Origin: Aspidiotus rigidus
Taxonomy: Eukaryota; Arthropoda; Insecta; Hemiptera; Diaspididae
Length of the DNA: 64,000 bases
Direction of reading: 5' to 3'
Assembly: GCA_035079385.1 (NCBI GenBank)
Contig: JAVHKY010000065.1
Location: 310,001 to 374,000, forward strand
Each line of letters starts with the position of its first letter. Position 1 is the first letter of the stretch. A program made the translations under genes and the position numbers. Below are positions 23,001 to 34,489 of the stretch, one piece after another. The notes below the pieces were generated by a model. That model worked only from the letters and a program-made list of their open reading frames with translations, was not told where the DNA came from and did no database searches.

Positions 23001-26000
23001 ATAATTCAGAGCGAATTGAGTACGGGGCTCCCAAGTCCTCTTTCCTCGTGAATCCGCCACTAGATGTCACATGGATTACTTTTGCAAAACCGTCTTGCTT
23101 CTCACCACGCATCCACCGACTCGCAGTAGTTGACCGCCTCCCTTTCCCCCTGGAATTTTTAAAATAGCCTTAAAATTGCTGACTCGACTCAGCGAAACAA
23201 AAAGAGAGAAAAAGATATATCAACCCACGAAATTTGCCGACACGTTCCTCTCTGTCACAATTGTTATTACGACGTCATCAATGAATTTGTTCTACTTGGG
23301 GGAATAGTAAGTCGAAGTTGAAATCCAAATTGGAGCAAGCACTGGATGAGACCTTAAAGGAGACCTGATAGCTTCTGCCTTCGGAATTTTTCTTTCTAAT
23401 TTTCATTTTCTTGTATGTGTCGAAAATTCGGGACAGCAGAGAGTGCCCCATTTGTAAAATATTTGTGGTTGGTATGAAGTTCATGTCTTCTGTTTGTAAA
23501 GCTTTGAAAAGATCTACCCTTATGATTTCTGTTCATAAGTGTCCCTAGCGGGTGGATGAGTCCTTTCTTCAAGTATGACAGACCGATTAAATTGAGAGAG
23601 TGGACATTCACGGTGGTCCGATAGAATTACGCAAACAACAATGAAGTAGTGGGCTCGAACCTCAGGGATTGCTTTCGTACGAGGTGATCGCCAGAATTTT
23701 TCCATTTTTCGCAATAGGTCCTAGGTTCAAACCCCTCCTTTTTCCATCCTTTAAGGAGAAATGTCATCATGTGCCTCGTTAACCCTTCTCTAGAAGAAGC
23801 GGTGGTCCGTGCGTTTTTCATTTCCTAATTCTCTCCTCCCTTGAATAATAAGACAAAACAAGCAAAAACCTGAACTATTGAAATCGATCAGTAATGTTGG
23901 GCCCTTTGACTATATACCTCTTATGGACTGAGCTGAGACGACGTTTACCCGTGGAGAGATATGATAAGAAAATAAGATCCGGAGGACTCAAAATAGACGA
24001 CGCGGTTGATTGCGGAGGTAGGAGAAGCTATTACTCCTCCGCGCACTCACTTGCGCTGCCTACGTTGGAGTCCTCCGCACGCTATACATGTTTCCACGCT
24101 CGTTTAACATTGCAGTATATGGACGAAGCTCAGTCCATCAGAGGTATATAGTCAAAGGTTGGGCCGCTTATTTTCTAGTCGATTCTTGTGGACGATCTTT
24201 CAAAGAGTCTGTATTTATCACGATGTCAAGTAAACTTTTTAATTTTTCGGTCAAAGAATTTCCTAGATTGAAAATTTGAATGCCCTAACGCTATAACTTA
24301 CGGTATTAAAAGAAATTAATGAGCCTCGCCGAAAAGGTGGAGAAGTAATCTCATCGACAATATGGGAGATCAGAAAAGAGCTTTTACGATGTACGCGCTC
24401 TCGATATTCTTGGGCCACTGGTGATGCGAAAGTTTGACCATCGTGAGAGAAATCGTAGCAGTTCACACTACTGGTTGAGCTTCTTTTTTCAAAGTTCTTG
24501 AAACTGAAAGGAACGTCTTCGTAGCAAATAAAAATCAAGTACGAATTCGTAAATTCTTTAAATACTTTGCACAGCATCATCGCAGTCCTTGAAAATTTCA
24601 AATTCTTTATTAAAGATGAGTCCGATAAAGAAGCAACAACTTGTAGATGTACAACTGAACGTAATTTTGTAATTAACTTTTTTTTTTTTTTTTCAAGATA
24701 ACGTTATTACCTGTAATTTCATAATAACCAGAACGGCTACCGGCGATAGATAGGCCGGACAAATTAATTTTTTAACCGTACGAAAAAGGAAAAGTCGACG
24801 CGCGATTTTTTTATTACTCATTATTTTAGACAGTGAAGAAATCGGCGACAAACTTTTAACGCGATCATAATGTTTTTTTTCCCCTTCGTCGTCACGATCC
24901 TACAATTCATTATCAAATTTTTCGACTCGTCTTTTTTTTTTTTCTTTTGTTTTATTGCTCGTACCCAGGAGGTATATACAGGTCCTAAAAGCACTCAGCG
25001 TGTTACGGTATAAAACTCGGTCGTTATTATTATATATTTTTTTTTTTGAAAAATTTGCATGTTTGCTATGCTTGTAATGTGCAAAGAGAAGAGGCCACGT
25101 TCGGGGTTTTGAATTAATGATCGAAACGTAATTAAGAAAATTTGTAATTATTTTTCTCATCTACGCGGAACGAAAATCACTTCCTCGACGAAGAAGTGCC
25201 GGACGAATACTGAAAATTGAAAATTAGGTAGGTTGGCGGTTATCGACGAAACTCAATTAGAGTGTCGTCGTCGGCGAGCGCTTTTTGTTTTTTCGAAGCT
25301 CCACGACAAATGTCTGAGGTCTGGGAGACATCATCGATTTGACATCAAATTAAGTTATAATAATTGCAATTACGGAAACCTGAATTCGACGCGTTCGGCG
25401 CAGCACTCTTGGAGAATAAATACAATATTAGTTTTCGTATTCACTTCCCCGCTCTCTGCTTTTATAGGCCGAACGCTCCCGACAAATTTATGAAAAGTAA
25501 ACGGACGAGCTTATAAGAAAATGCGGGCGAACGCCAATTTTCAAAATAAAATCCAATTTCTTCGAAGGCTGTGGTGTGGCTTCGAGCTAACAAGACCTAG
25601 TATTATTTTGGCTTTGGGAGCGGTTAGTGAATCGATCTCGGAAATGAGTCTCCGTTAAGGACGGTTGTCGCGCGGACCGCGATCATCTTCTCGAAAAAAA
25701 ATTATTGCACGCTTTGAAATCGATTTTTTAGTAAATTTCAAAAACGTTCCTCGTATTCTACGTTGATTCAAGATCTCGCTTATTCCGTGCGTGATTCGGT
25801 CGAGTTTCTGCTTAAAAATACCTACACTTCGTTAAAGCAAATAATTATACGGCCGCGGATAGCCGCGCTCTCGATGGAGAAGGGGGCAGAGAATGTGTAC
25901 ACTTTTGAGTCCAATTACTTCGACACAATTGAAAGGCTAATAAAATTATTCGACGCGTCTCCCGTATCCTCTTCTTCCTATCTTAGTAGTACTTCAAGAG

Positions 26001-26900
26001 ATTACACACCAACTACCGCGGAGTTGAAATAACTTCGAACAACTTCATTATTCTCATTTTTACTATCATCGCATCGTCTCGCAAACGGCATCAGAAACCT
26101 TCGAAAGGAATGAAAAGAACTTCGTTCTTCACGTATCTTCGTCATCGCCCATCGAGTGTGGAAAACGCTTCGGCGAGCTGCCTCTAAACTCTTATTCCAT
26201 CACCGATGTATCGTTTAAAAAAAGTCCGTATATATTACATTTTTGCGGTATATTTACGGTGCCAAAAAACAGTTCTCGTGAAAAATAGCATTTTCGAACG
26301 CGAGAGTAATTGGCACGCTGTTACATTAAACGAGACCTTTATATGCAGTGAATAAATTATAAAACTGCATTCGGTATTACGCATTTCGTGATGACGCGGT
26401 GTTTACAGTTCGAGTGTGTCTACAAAATTTCATTAGGCAATAAAATTCAATATCGAACACGAGACGGCGATGCGAAATAGTTTTATTCAAATATACACGG
26501 GGACAAGAACGAGGAAAAGATGAAAAAAAAAAAATAAAAGAATTTTGAATGCTACACGAACAACAAAAGAAGAAAACACTCTTCGTAGGAAAAGTGCTTA
26601 TCTTTAATGTCGAAGGAGCGATAAAAATATTTAATGTTTTTAATTCGAACTCGAGTATAATAGAGGATAATTAGAATTTTTGAAGCTTATAGTCTCCTGC
26701 GATACCGAAGAGACGTACCCCTCTATTCTTTCGCGTAACATTCGTCCACATAATGAGTTCAAACACTTCTATGCAAAACTTTCGTTGCACATTATTTTGA
26801 TGGCTCGAAGTTGGAAATTTCATTTAAGGAGGGTGGGTGGACGACGAGCGTGCGATGATGTATAAAATTGTTCCAAGTTTCTCGGTAAAAATATATTTAT
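23000..26900. other. Mostly unique DNA, no supported gene
   Basis: Open frames of 80-112 codons on both strands (for example 24263-24601 minus and 25763-26032 plus) match nothing I know, and the latter has no ATG at its start. tRNA B-box-like sequences occur near 23651 and 23730 but lack a well-spaced A box. Poly-T runs are common from 24680. Confidence 0.35.
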
Positions 26901-26929
26901 TCGATCTACTTCTGCGGCATAATTTACCT

Positions 26930-28200
26930 GTTAGAACTGTAGAACTCCGAGCCAGTTTACTTGTGTCTGACGTCATTGCTTAGTCTCTACGCGGGTAGGA
27001 GCTAGAACGAGCGTTTTCTTTCCCGACTTTCAAGGGTAAATGAGGTTATCTGCAGGTCTGTATTTAAATTGGGTTTTCGAATGAACAGTTGATGTTTTAT
27101 CCTTTTCGATGATGGCCCCATGGTAGGGTCTCCTAAATCGAAAATTATGAACTGTCTCGAGTCCCCCTTCGTTCTTGTCATATCCTCTGTAGCCGCATAT
27201 CTACGTATAAGACACCATAATAGAAGATAAAATTCGGCTCCGTCTAGTATAGAATTGAATCTGCAATTTGTGGCTGATACATTTTCATCATTTTTCTCTA
27301 CTTTTATGACGTCATTCTACTCCAAAGTACGGAACTTAGATACAGGTTTGGCCACGAGCTGGAGACTCGATCGTACTCGAGATGATGGAAGTGTCTTCTT
27401 CAGCCAGTCGTGATCGACCGTTGCTCCTCCATTGTCTCTGAAGGTGTGAAATCATACCAATCTCGGATATTATGATTCTACCGCAGGTGTCACATTCCAG
27501 TGAGTATGAAGGTCCGTCGTGTTGGAGCTTCTCCAGGCTTTGTTCCTTTGTGGTCCGTTATCCTCTACAAGCCTATCCCAATTATCCTCGAGCTTCAGTT
27601 TCTGCAATCTTTCGTTATCTAGCAAGTTGCACAGGCCTAGTAAAAATTGTAGATGTTTCTTCTGAAGGGGGTGCCCGCCAAAGTATGTAACGGAGTGATG
27701 ACTCACAAAATGGTGTAGTTTCAAGATTAGGAGTGATTACGTCACGGTTAAGGTTGGGGTGCGGCTGTCTCGAGTTGATGACGTAAGAAAAGTGAATATG
27801 TCTTAAGGTTGGGGGTGATGAAGTTTTTTTTTTCACGAAAAATGATGTAAGTCTCGCCTAATATACAGTATACAAGATACTGCTGAAGGAGGAGCTGAAT
27901 CAGGCCAAAATCCCAGCTTGAGTAACTTTTTGAAGAGCGTTGTAAGTTGGAGAGGGATAAACGAAGCGATACGGATTGAGGCGGGTGGCCGTATATTATG
28001 GAGATGTAAACTGACTATGTGTGTAGCTTAATATGAGGCTAAGAAATACAGTTGGAGGTGTATTCGGCCTCTCGGGTGTTTGGGTGACTAATTTACTTCA
28101 GAAATACCCGTCCGTACCAGTAGAGAGATAGATCTCAAGGTTAGGGGAAATGACGTCATCGACGTTGGACGGTTCAATATTTTCTGTTGTGGAGTTATAA
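26930..28200. repeat. Old dispersed repeat with CRE-like palindromes
   Basis: TGACGTCA occurs near 26968, 27307 and 28150, with degenerate copies between. The minus-strand frame at 27470-27724 (84 codons, His-rich at its N-terminus) looks mildly coding-like but is unrecognised. Phrases such as CGCCTAATATACAGTATAC and GAGGCTAAG tie this block to the other old-repeat blocks. Confidence 0.35.
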
Positions 28201-29335
28201 CCTCTGAATCTTCTTTGATGTGCCGAGCATAAGAAATTGAAAATTCAAGTCAAATCACTGCTACAAAGGTTGTAAAACAAGTAAAGTGTGCAACTTTTTT
28301 TTGCGCATTAGAGTAAAAAAATAGTGATCAAGAACAACCAACGCAGAAGTGCGTCAATTTTCTCAGCAGGAAGTCAACTAATTACTTTCGTCATGGGTCC
28401 TTGAATGTCTGTTTAGATGACCTTGACCAGACTTGGAAGCAAGGTCGCATCGAGCCGAACCGAGTATACGCTGAAAGATTTTAATTATGAATTTATAATT
28501 TCCTTGTGAATCCGAGATAAGAAATACCTTGCTGCTCCTCTCCTCAACGCAGCTTGGAAGAATTTTTCTCTCGTCCACATTATGTACTTTTTATGAAGGC
28601 GTGACATCACTGAAAGAATTTGAAAAATGTTGACTGGAAAACAGGGTGGAAAGATCCGAGAGGTGAAAAAATTTCAAATCTGAAAGACTTGAAATAATCT
28701 CAACTCATGCACGAGAGGAAGATTAGCTGAGCCGTTTGACTTAGATAAGACAATCGTTGTGGGTTCCCAGCTATTATTGAGTCAAAATTTCTCAAAACTC
28801 CTTGGTTCAAAACGTAGTAAAATTATTGATTTTGCTTTTTTTTTCGAGTAAAATTTGATAACGATAGAATCTTTTTCTCGTGTTCTTACGTTACAAAAAT
28901 TTTCATGTTAATTGTTTCGCCAAAAATGATCTTCAGTATTATTTTCTTTTAATAATATAATATGATTTCTGTTCTTTATTTTACAGGTAAGCATGAACAA
29001 TCTAATGAACATTATTGGGAATGGTTTATGACAAATGGAAAGAGTTCGAAATTGGTAATCTAGTAAGATAATTTTCATTTTTATCACTTAGCTCGTAAGA
29101 TATTATGAAGTATCTTGAAAAGCTTTTTCAAAATATAGATTTCGGTTTAAGTGTATTTTCAACGCTGGAAACAATGATAGCCTCTTCAAGATCGTGGACT
29201 GCCTATGCCTCTCTTAGTGAGATAGGGGATTGCTTTTTCTTAGCTTACAATCTTATAAAGGAAATCATTCACGTCCGATTCATGGAGAGCTCCTCCTTAC
29301 CTTTTTCTCGTGTATCCTAGGGAATCGTTTCAGAA
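28200..29335. other. Unique DNA containing a recursive splice site
   Basis: Nothing coding is recognised. The splice-site pair at 28986/28987 is the notable signal and is listed separately. Confidence 0.35.
28962..28995 (+). promoter_or_regulatory. Putative recursive splice site (zero-length exon) 1
   Basis: A pyrimidine-rich tract, GTTCTTTATTTTACAG, ends at 28986 and is followed at once by GTAAGC. A strong 3' splice site fused to a strong 5' splice site is the signature of a ratchet point, which lets a long intron be removed in steps by regenerating the donor. Upstream AATAATATAAT offers possible branch points. The host gene would be on the + strand. Confidence 0.5.
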
Positions 29336-29643
29336 CACTAGACAACAATTCAATTTTTTTTGAGAATTGCTTTCGTTTTTTGGTAGGAGGTCGCGTTTTC
29401 TTGTTATCACTTTGTTTAGTTGCCGCGCATTGTCGGGAGACGAAGCGTTCTTTATCGAGCTTCGATCAACGATAGTAGTATCAACGCTCGACAAAGAACG
29501 CTTCGTCTCGCGACGATGTGCGGTAACTAAACAAAGTGATGACAAGAAAACGCGATCTCCTATCAAAAAACGGAAAACGATATTGAAATCAGCGCAAAAA
29601 ATACTACTAGATACAACCTATCTTACTTAATTGTTGTCTAGTG

Positions 29644-31266
29644 CAGTGTTTCTCAACCGGTGTGCCGCGGCACATCACTGTGCGGCAAGCCCGCCTCAGG
29701 TGTGCCGCAAAAGTTTTATCAAAAACATAAATCAACAAGAACTAAAAAAGAATTGTCATTTTTTTTTTAATAACTTGACGAATTAATGTTATTACTTTAA
29801 CTAAATAAATTGAAAACATTTTATCAACATAAATAAATAATATTTAATTTCCAATGAAAAAATTGTATACAATAATAATAATTTTGATTCTTAGTACAAA
29901 TTAAAATTTTTAAATTAAATTTATTAATTTAACTAAGAAAATAAATTTAAATAATTACAATAATTATTAATATTATCTTTAGGGATAACAGAATGATTCA
30001 ATAAAAATTTTTAATTTGTTACCTCGATGTTGAATTATTAGAATTACATTAAAAGAATTTATATAATTCAATCTGTAATTCTATTCAATTGATTGGGGAT
30101 ACAATCTATTTTAATATTACATAATTGATGGTAATGTTCATGAATGAATTATAGTATAGAATACCCCGACGATATTATTATTTTCTCTGATTTTATTTTA
30201 TTTCGAAATAATTTATTAACAATAAATTATAAAATAAAAAATTCCATTAATAATATATAATTTAAAAATTATTTCATATTTAAAAAATAAAATATTAAAT
30301 AAATTAAATGAATTAAATTTTTAATAATAATTAATATTCGAAATTAATTAAAAATAGATATTGAAAATAAAGCTGATCGCTATTAAACTCATAATAAATT
30401 TAAAAATCAAACTTTTCAAAAGAATTTGAAAATTAAATTTCAAATTTAAAAATTAATATTCTTTATAATATAAGAATTATAAAAGTAATACTTGAAGATA
30501 ATGAAATAATTAGATTTATTAATGATATCAAAAAAACCCAATTTAAATAAAATTGAATGAAATATTTTATTAAAAATTTAATTAAAATATTCATTTGAAT
30601 TATACATGAATACAAATTAAAATAAAATAAATTAATTGTGTATTTGCTATTCAATTTAATTATTATAAATTGAATTCATAATTTATTTAATTATAATTAT
30701 TTTAATTTTAGTCAAAATATTGACTATTAATTTTCTTTCATATCAATTCATTAATTTTATTAAATTCATTTTTTAAATATTTTTATTAATTGGAAAAGTA
30801 ATCATAAGCCCTATCTGACCGATGTGTTCCAATTTTTGAATGATGTCAGTTCCAGTTATAATTACTTAAACTTGAGTCCAAACCTGCAGTCACTGTCATA
30901 AAAATCAAGAACTTCCTGTGACTTGGCCAGAAATACAGATTTTATTTCCTGAGGGTTTCCAGTAAATACGGGAAGCATCCAGACTTTTTTGAGTATATTG
31001 GTGGAAAAATTTTTTTGAGTCCCGGTGGAAGATCAAAGCTCTTGTTTCTTGTGACCGTAGTACAGAGAAAGAAGGATGAGGCCTCATATAGTCATCTTGT
31101 AGGCCACAAATTATGAAATTAGGAGGAGGAAATCTGTAGAGACATGAAAATGTCAAAACGTACAAAAATTTTCGATGTACAATTTGGAGTTCTGGAAATG
31201 CTGTGCCGCAGTAATATCATCTCATGGAAAAATGTGCCGCGATATAAGAAAGGTTGAGAAACACTG
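29644..31266. mobile_element. hAT-like element, non-autonomous, 1.6 kb
   Basis: The ends are CAGTGTTTCTCAACC and GGTTGAGAAACACTG, a perfect 15-bp inverted repeat of classic hAT type. Subterminal TGTGCCGCGGCACA-like sequence appears at both ends. An exact 8-bp target duplication, GTCTAGTG, lies at 29636-29643 and 31267-31274, as expected for hAT. The inside holds no transposase: about 1 kb is extremely AT-rich with mitochondrial 16S-like motifs, followed by about 400 bp of ordinary sequence. Confidence 0.92.
29750..30810 (+). other. AT-rich block with mitochondrial 16S-like core
   Basis: This 1-kb block is far more AT-rich than its surroundings. At 29977-29991 it reads CTTTAGGGATAACAG and at 30021 ACCTCGATGTTGAATTA. 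These are the two most conserved strings of the peptidyl-transferase region of large-subunit rRNA, in the right order, 29 bases apart (about 42 in Drosophila mtDNA). GATTGGGG, typical of insect 16S just before this region, is at 30087, out of order. I infer a decayed, rearranged nuclear copy of mitochondrial DNA captured by the hAT-like element. Protein frames here are low-complexity artefacts. Confidence 0.55.
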
Positions 31267-31531
31267 GTCTAGTGGAATGATATACGTATTTGAAGGTTGC
31301 TAATCCAAAAAGTTTTAGTAATTGTAAAATACTCGCAAAACTAGATGTGCGATAGCAAGGTAAGATCTTTTTCAGCGTTTGGAAATTCCTTATTTCTTCT
31401 AGCGAGAAACTCTTCATTATTTGCGCGAAATATGTAAGAAGTGGGACTTGAGGAATTTTGACTCCTTTTGTTTTCTATTTTAATGAGCTGTTGGCTACAT
31501 TGAAGCTATTTATCTACAGACTTATCGATTA

Positions 31532-31915
31532 CACTACTGAACAGCTATCCTGTTACAAAGATTCTATTACGTGATTTTTAGATACTTTTTAACGCTGAAC
31601 ACGAATCCGTTCTCCGTTTTTTCCTAGCACGTCACAATTTTTAGTAATGACGATAAAAGTTCTCGTTTACTTGCCGCGCGTTGTCGCGAAACACATCGAC
31701 GATAGCAGCGTCGCTATCAAAAACGTTTATTACGTTCCGCGACAGCGCGCGGCAAGTAGACGAGAATATTTGTTATGATTACGAGAATATTTATCGTGAT
31801 TACTAAAAATTGTGACGTGCTAGCAAAAAACGGACCACGGATTCGTGTTCAGCGTTGAAAAGTATCTAAGTATCACGTAATAGAATCTTTGTAACAGGAT
31901 AGCTGTTCAGTAGTG
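31532..31915. mobile_element. CACTA-ended foldback MITE B, 384 bp
   Basis: The ends are CACTACTGAACAGC and GCTGTTCAGTAGTG. The arms continue as near-perfect reverse complements for well over 100 bp each (for example CCTGTTACAAAGATTCTATT against AATAGAATCTTTGTAACAGG). A 3-bp duplication, TTA, flanks both sides (31529-31531 and 31916-31918). The centre is GC-richer with CGCGCG runs. There is no ORF of its own. Confidence 0.9.
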
Positions 31916-31978
31916 TTATTGAATTAGAAAGTCACTGAGGAAGGTGGACTTTCCATAGATTAATGTTGAGTGGAACCA

Positions 31979-32800
31979 GTCCGGACAGTTAGGCCCGCTT
32001 AAGTGCCGGAGTACAGCATGGTACCACAAATTGTCTCCAGGTGTTTGAGTGCTTGAGTGAGGGAAGGTGGAAAAACGAAGAGATGAGAGTTGGGGGCAGG
32101 AGAAAAAATGGTCAACTGTTGAATTGTTTCGTTGGCAGTTGGGGTTAGGGTGGGGCTTCGGGGGATAGTTACGTAGACGGACAGTTGGGTCCGTTTAGAT
32201 ACCGGAGTACTGCATGGTACCACAAATTGTTTCCAGGTGTTTGAGTGCTTGAGTCAGGGAGGAGGGTGTATTTGTTGAAGAACGAAGAGATGAGAGTTGA
32301 GAATAGGAGAAAAAATTGTCAACTGTTGAAGTGTGTCGTTGGCAATTGGTTGGGGGTAGTTATGTGGGAATGTATAATTTTTGTGTAGCCTATTCGTAGA
32401 CGAGAACGAATGACTTCCTCTCGTCTACTCTAGTGTTCCTAGTGGATTATGACCAGGGGACGGGGACTTTTTTAATACAAAGGAGTTTGTTGTTGGATTG
32501 ATTTTTTGCAAAGTGTGTTTCATGATTGAAAGGTAGTGATTTTTATAGTCTAGGTATGGTAGGGAGGAATCATTAGTTATTCGGGTGAAGGAGGTAGCTT
32601 GTTTGACGGCTTGATCAGCAGCGTCATGTTTGGAGAGGTCAATGTGCTCGGGGATCCATACGAAAATTATTTGGGTGCTAAAGTGTAAAGTGTGAAGAGA
32701 ATGAGAGAGGTGCATGGGTCTGTAAGCGAGTGTAGTGCAGAGATACAGTCGTTGGGGAAAAAGAGTTTGCCGTTTCGGGCTAATTGGGAGAGGTAGGTGA
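31979..32800 (-). pseudogene. Non-LTR retrotransposon remnant: RNase H, C-terminus
   Basis: On the minus strand from about 32790 the frame gives FFPNDCISALHSLTD, then IFVWIPEHIDLSKHDAADQA, the last RNase H block, whose Asp in the AAD motif is kept. Downstream come STVDHFFSCPQLSSLRF and a decayed second copy, which fit the C-terminal 'HxxxxC' zinc-knuckle of jockey/I-type pol proteins. Frameshifts and stops break it. It is of the same general type as the remnants at 19835-20825 and 42640-43390. No 5' part is present. Confidence 0.75.
31983..32370. repeat. 196-bp tandem duplication of element tail
   Basis: GGACAGTT(A/G)GG begins units at 31983 and 32179. Both carry GGTACCACAAATTGT, CCAGGTGTTTGAGTGCTTGA, AACGAAGAGATGAGAGTTG and GTCAACTGTTGAA. 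The duplicated part encodes the C-terminal zinc-knuckle of the non-LTR remnant. Confidence 0.85.
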
Positions 32801-32814
32801 ATATATGCTCATAA

Positions 32815-33000
32815 GTTCTTTTCAGTCGTATAATATCCGAGGAAGAGGACTTGGAAAAATTTCATACTCGTAAAATAGACTTGGGCTGTACCGTGTATAG
32901 ATAATACAGGAGTGGGAATGTAAAAAAAAATTGACTTTTGAGCTTTATATTCGGGAGGAGGGGGGGGGGGGGGAGTGTTAGAGCTGTGTATATAAAAAAA
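32815..33000. repeat. Stray minisatellite fragments and G run
   Basis: GAGGACTTGGAAAAATTTCA at about 32840-32865 matches the 45-bp minisatellite of 62951-63256. A run of 12 G is at about 32960. Confidence 0.45.
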
Positions 33001-33049
33001 TGAGACGTGAAAAAATTTCAAATAGAGGAGAAAGAAGTGATCGTTATGC

Positions 33050-34480
33050 AACTTACAATTTTCTTTTCTGAATAGATTTCTAAATTCTTAGAAGGCTTCT
33101 TCTACTTTACTTTTTCTCGTTACGCTACCATGTTCGAGCTCTATTTCATTAGATAATATTGTCTGATGTGTTAATCGAAGCGATGCGAAATGACTCGTGA
33201 TATTGGTTGAGAATCTTCAAAGTTTACTTTATCGATTCTCGTTGCGGAGAAAGGTACTCAGCAATATCAGTAAAGTATACCTTTCGGGGCAGTGGGTCAG
33301 TAATTTGCAAGAAGATCCGAGGACAAAAAAGTAATTGGAATCTTACGTTAGAGCACTCGTTCAGTGTTGTTTCTGTTTGGGTCTCTTGGGAGTTCTTCGC
33401 AGTTTTATTTAATGTCAACACGATATACCAAGAATTGTAACAACCAATCGTATTCAAGGTTGAGTAAATATTTATTTCAGCTCGACAGCATTATCCTATT
33501 ATTATCATCGAAAAATATGCTACTCGTATAAGCATAAGGTACTTGTCGTTCGTTTACAGAATTGACGTATTGCACGATTTCATCCACCTATATTTTGTGC
33601 ATTCAATTCTTTTGTATAATATATTATAGGCGCTTATTGTTCGGCTTATAGGATTACGTCTTCAACTTATCGGTCATTTGTCCCTAGTCATTATAATGTT
33701 GTTTACATGAAAAATAACGGATATCATTCTGCGGTGGAAGAACCCAATTAATTCGCGTTCAATATCAATGCCTAAATCGCTGTCTTTCCAGCGCTGGAGT
33801 TTATTTTTATTTTTCTATCTGTTATGGTAACCGTTGGGTTGAGGATAATTTATTCATAATTATCGCGTTACTACGAGGTAGTTCGTTGGCTTTTTCGAGT
33901 ACGTACGTAAAACTTTGATCATGGATCTCCTGTTTGCGTTGTTTTTTTTTGTTTTTCGTAACTTCGTTTGAATCGAAATTATTTTCCGAAATGGGATCGT
34001 GGTTTACGAGTATTAACGCGACGTTTTTTTTTCTCTCTAAAAAACCAAGTTTAATTTAATCCTCTCAACCCACTTCTTTAATTTACTACGTCTTTTCGTA
34101 CCACTAGTCGCCTCCTCTCGTGGAGAGTGTTCAAACTTTTTTTTCCATTTTCCAGTTCGTCTTCAAAGGAGATGAGTACGAATATTTTAGAGATTCGCTT
34201 CATGATGGGGACCTCTAATTTAAATGCTTATGGATTACTTTGACTTATATTATGCAGAGGATATATTCCCAAAAACTTTGAATTCTGCAGAGGAGAGAGG
34301 ACTTGTGAAGCTCTCTTCACGATTAAAAGAGGAATTGAATTACTCAAGAAGAGTAATCGGCAGATACGAAAAAGCCGCAAAAAACACACAAGATTAGCCC
34401 TTGAGAATTTTCGTTTAAACAACTATTTCCAGAGACTACAGAAAAGCGACTGAACCCAACGTCTACAAGAGATATAGTAA
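33050..34480. other. Unique AT-rich DNA, no gene seen
   Basis: Open frames of up to 77 codons overlap on both strands at 33207-33457 and match no known family. Confidence 0.3.
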
Positions 34481-34489
34481 CATCCTACG

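Larger units (their letters stand above)
29336..31274. mobile_element. CACTA-ended foldback MITE A, split by hAT
   Basis: Inverted ends are CACTAGACAAC and GTTGTCTAGTG. The element occupies 29336-29643 (308 bp), and its last 8 bp are repeated at 31267-31274 because a hAT-like element inserted there. Removing that insertion leaves GAA flanking both sides (29333-29335 and 31275-31277), a 3-bp target duplication. The arms form a long palindrome around GAAGCG-TTCTTTATCGAGC. The left arm lacks about 60 bp found in the sister copy at 46095. There is no transposase. Confidence 0.85.

Noticed and set aside
23640..23760. tRNA or SINE suggested by GGTTCGAGCCC and GGGTTTGAACC on the minus strand
   Set aside because: The possible A box is only about 19 bases from the B box and no stems pair.
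25763..26032. 89-codon ORF with fairly protein-like composition
   Set aside because: It starts at TTG, lacks a clear acceptor upstream and matches nothing known to me. It is left unlisted as a gene but worth a search if transcripts appear.
30463..30654. 63-codon Ile/Leu/Asn-rich ORF that might be a mitochondrial NADH dehydrogenase fragment
   Set aside because: The composition follows from extreme AT content, and no ND motif could be aligned.
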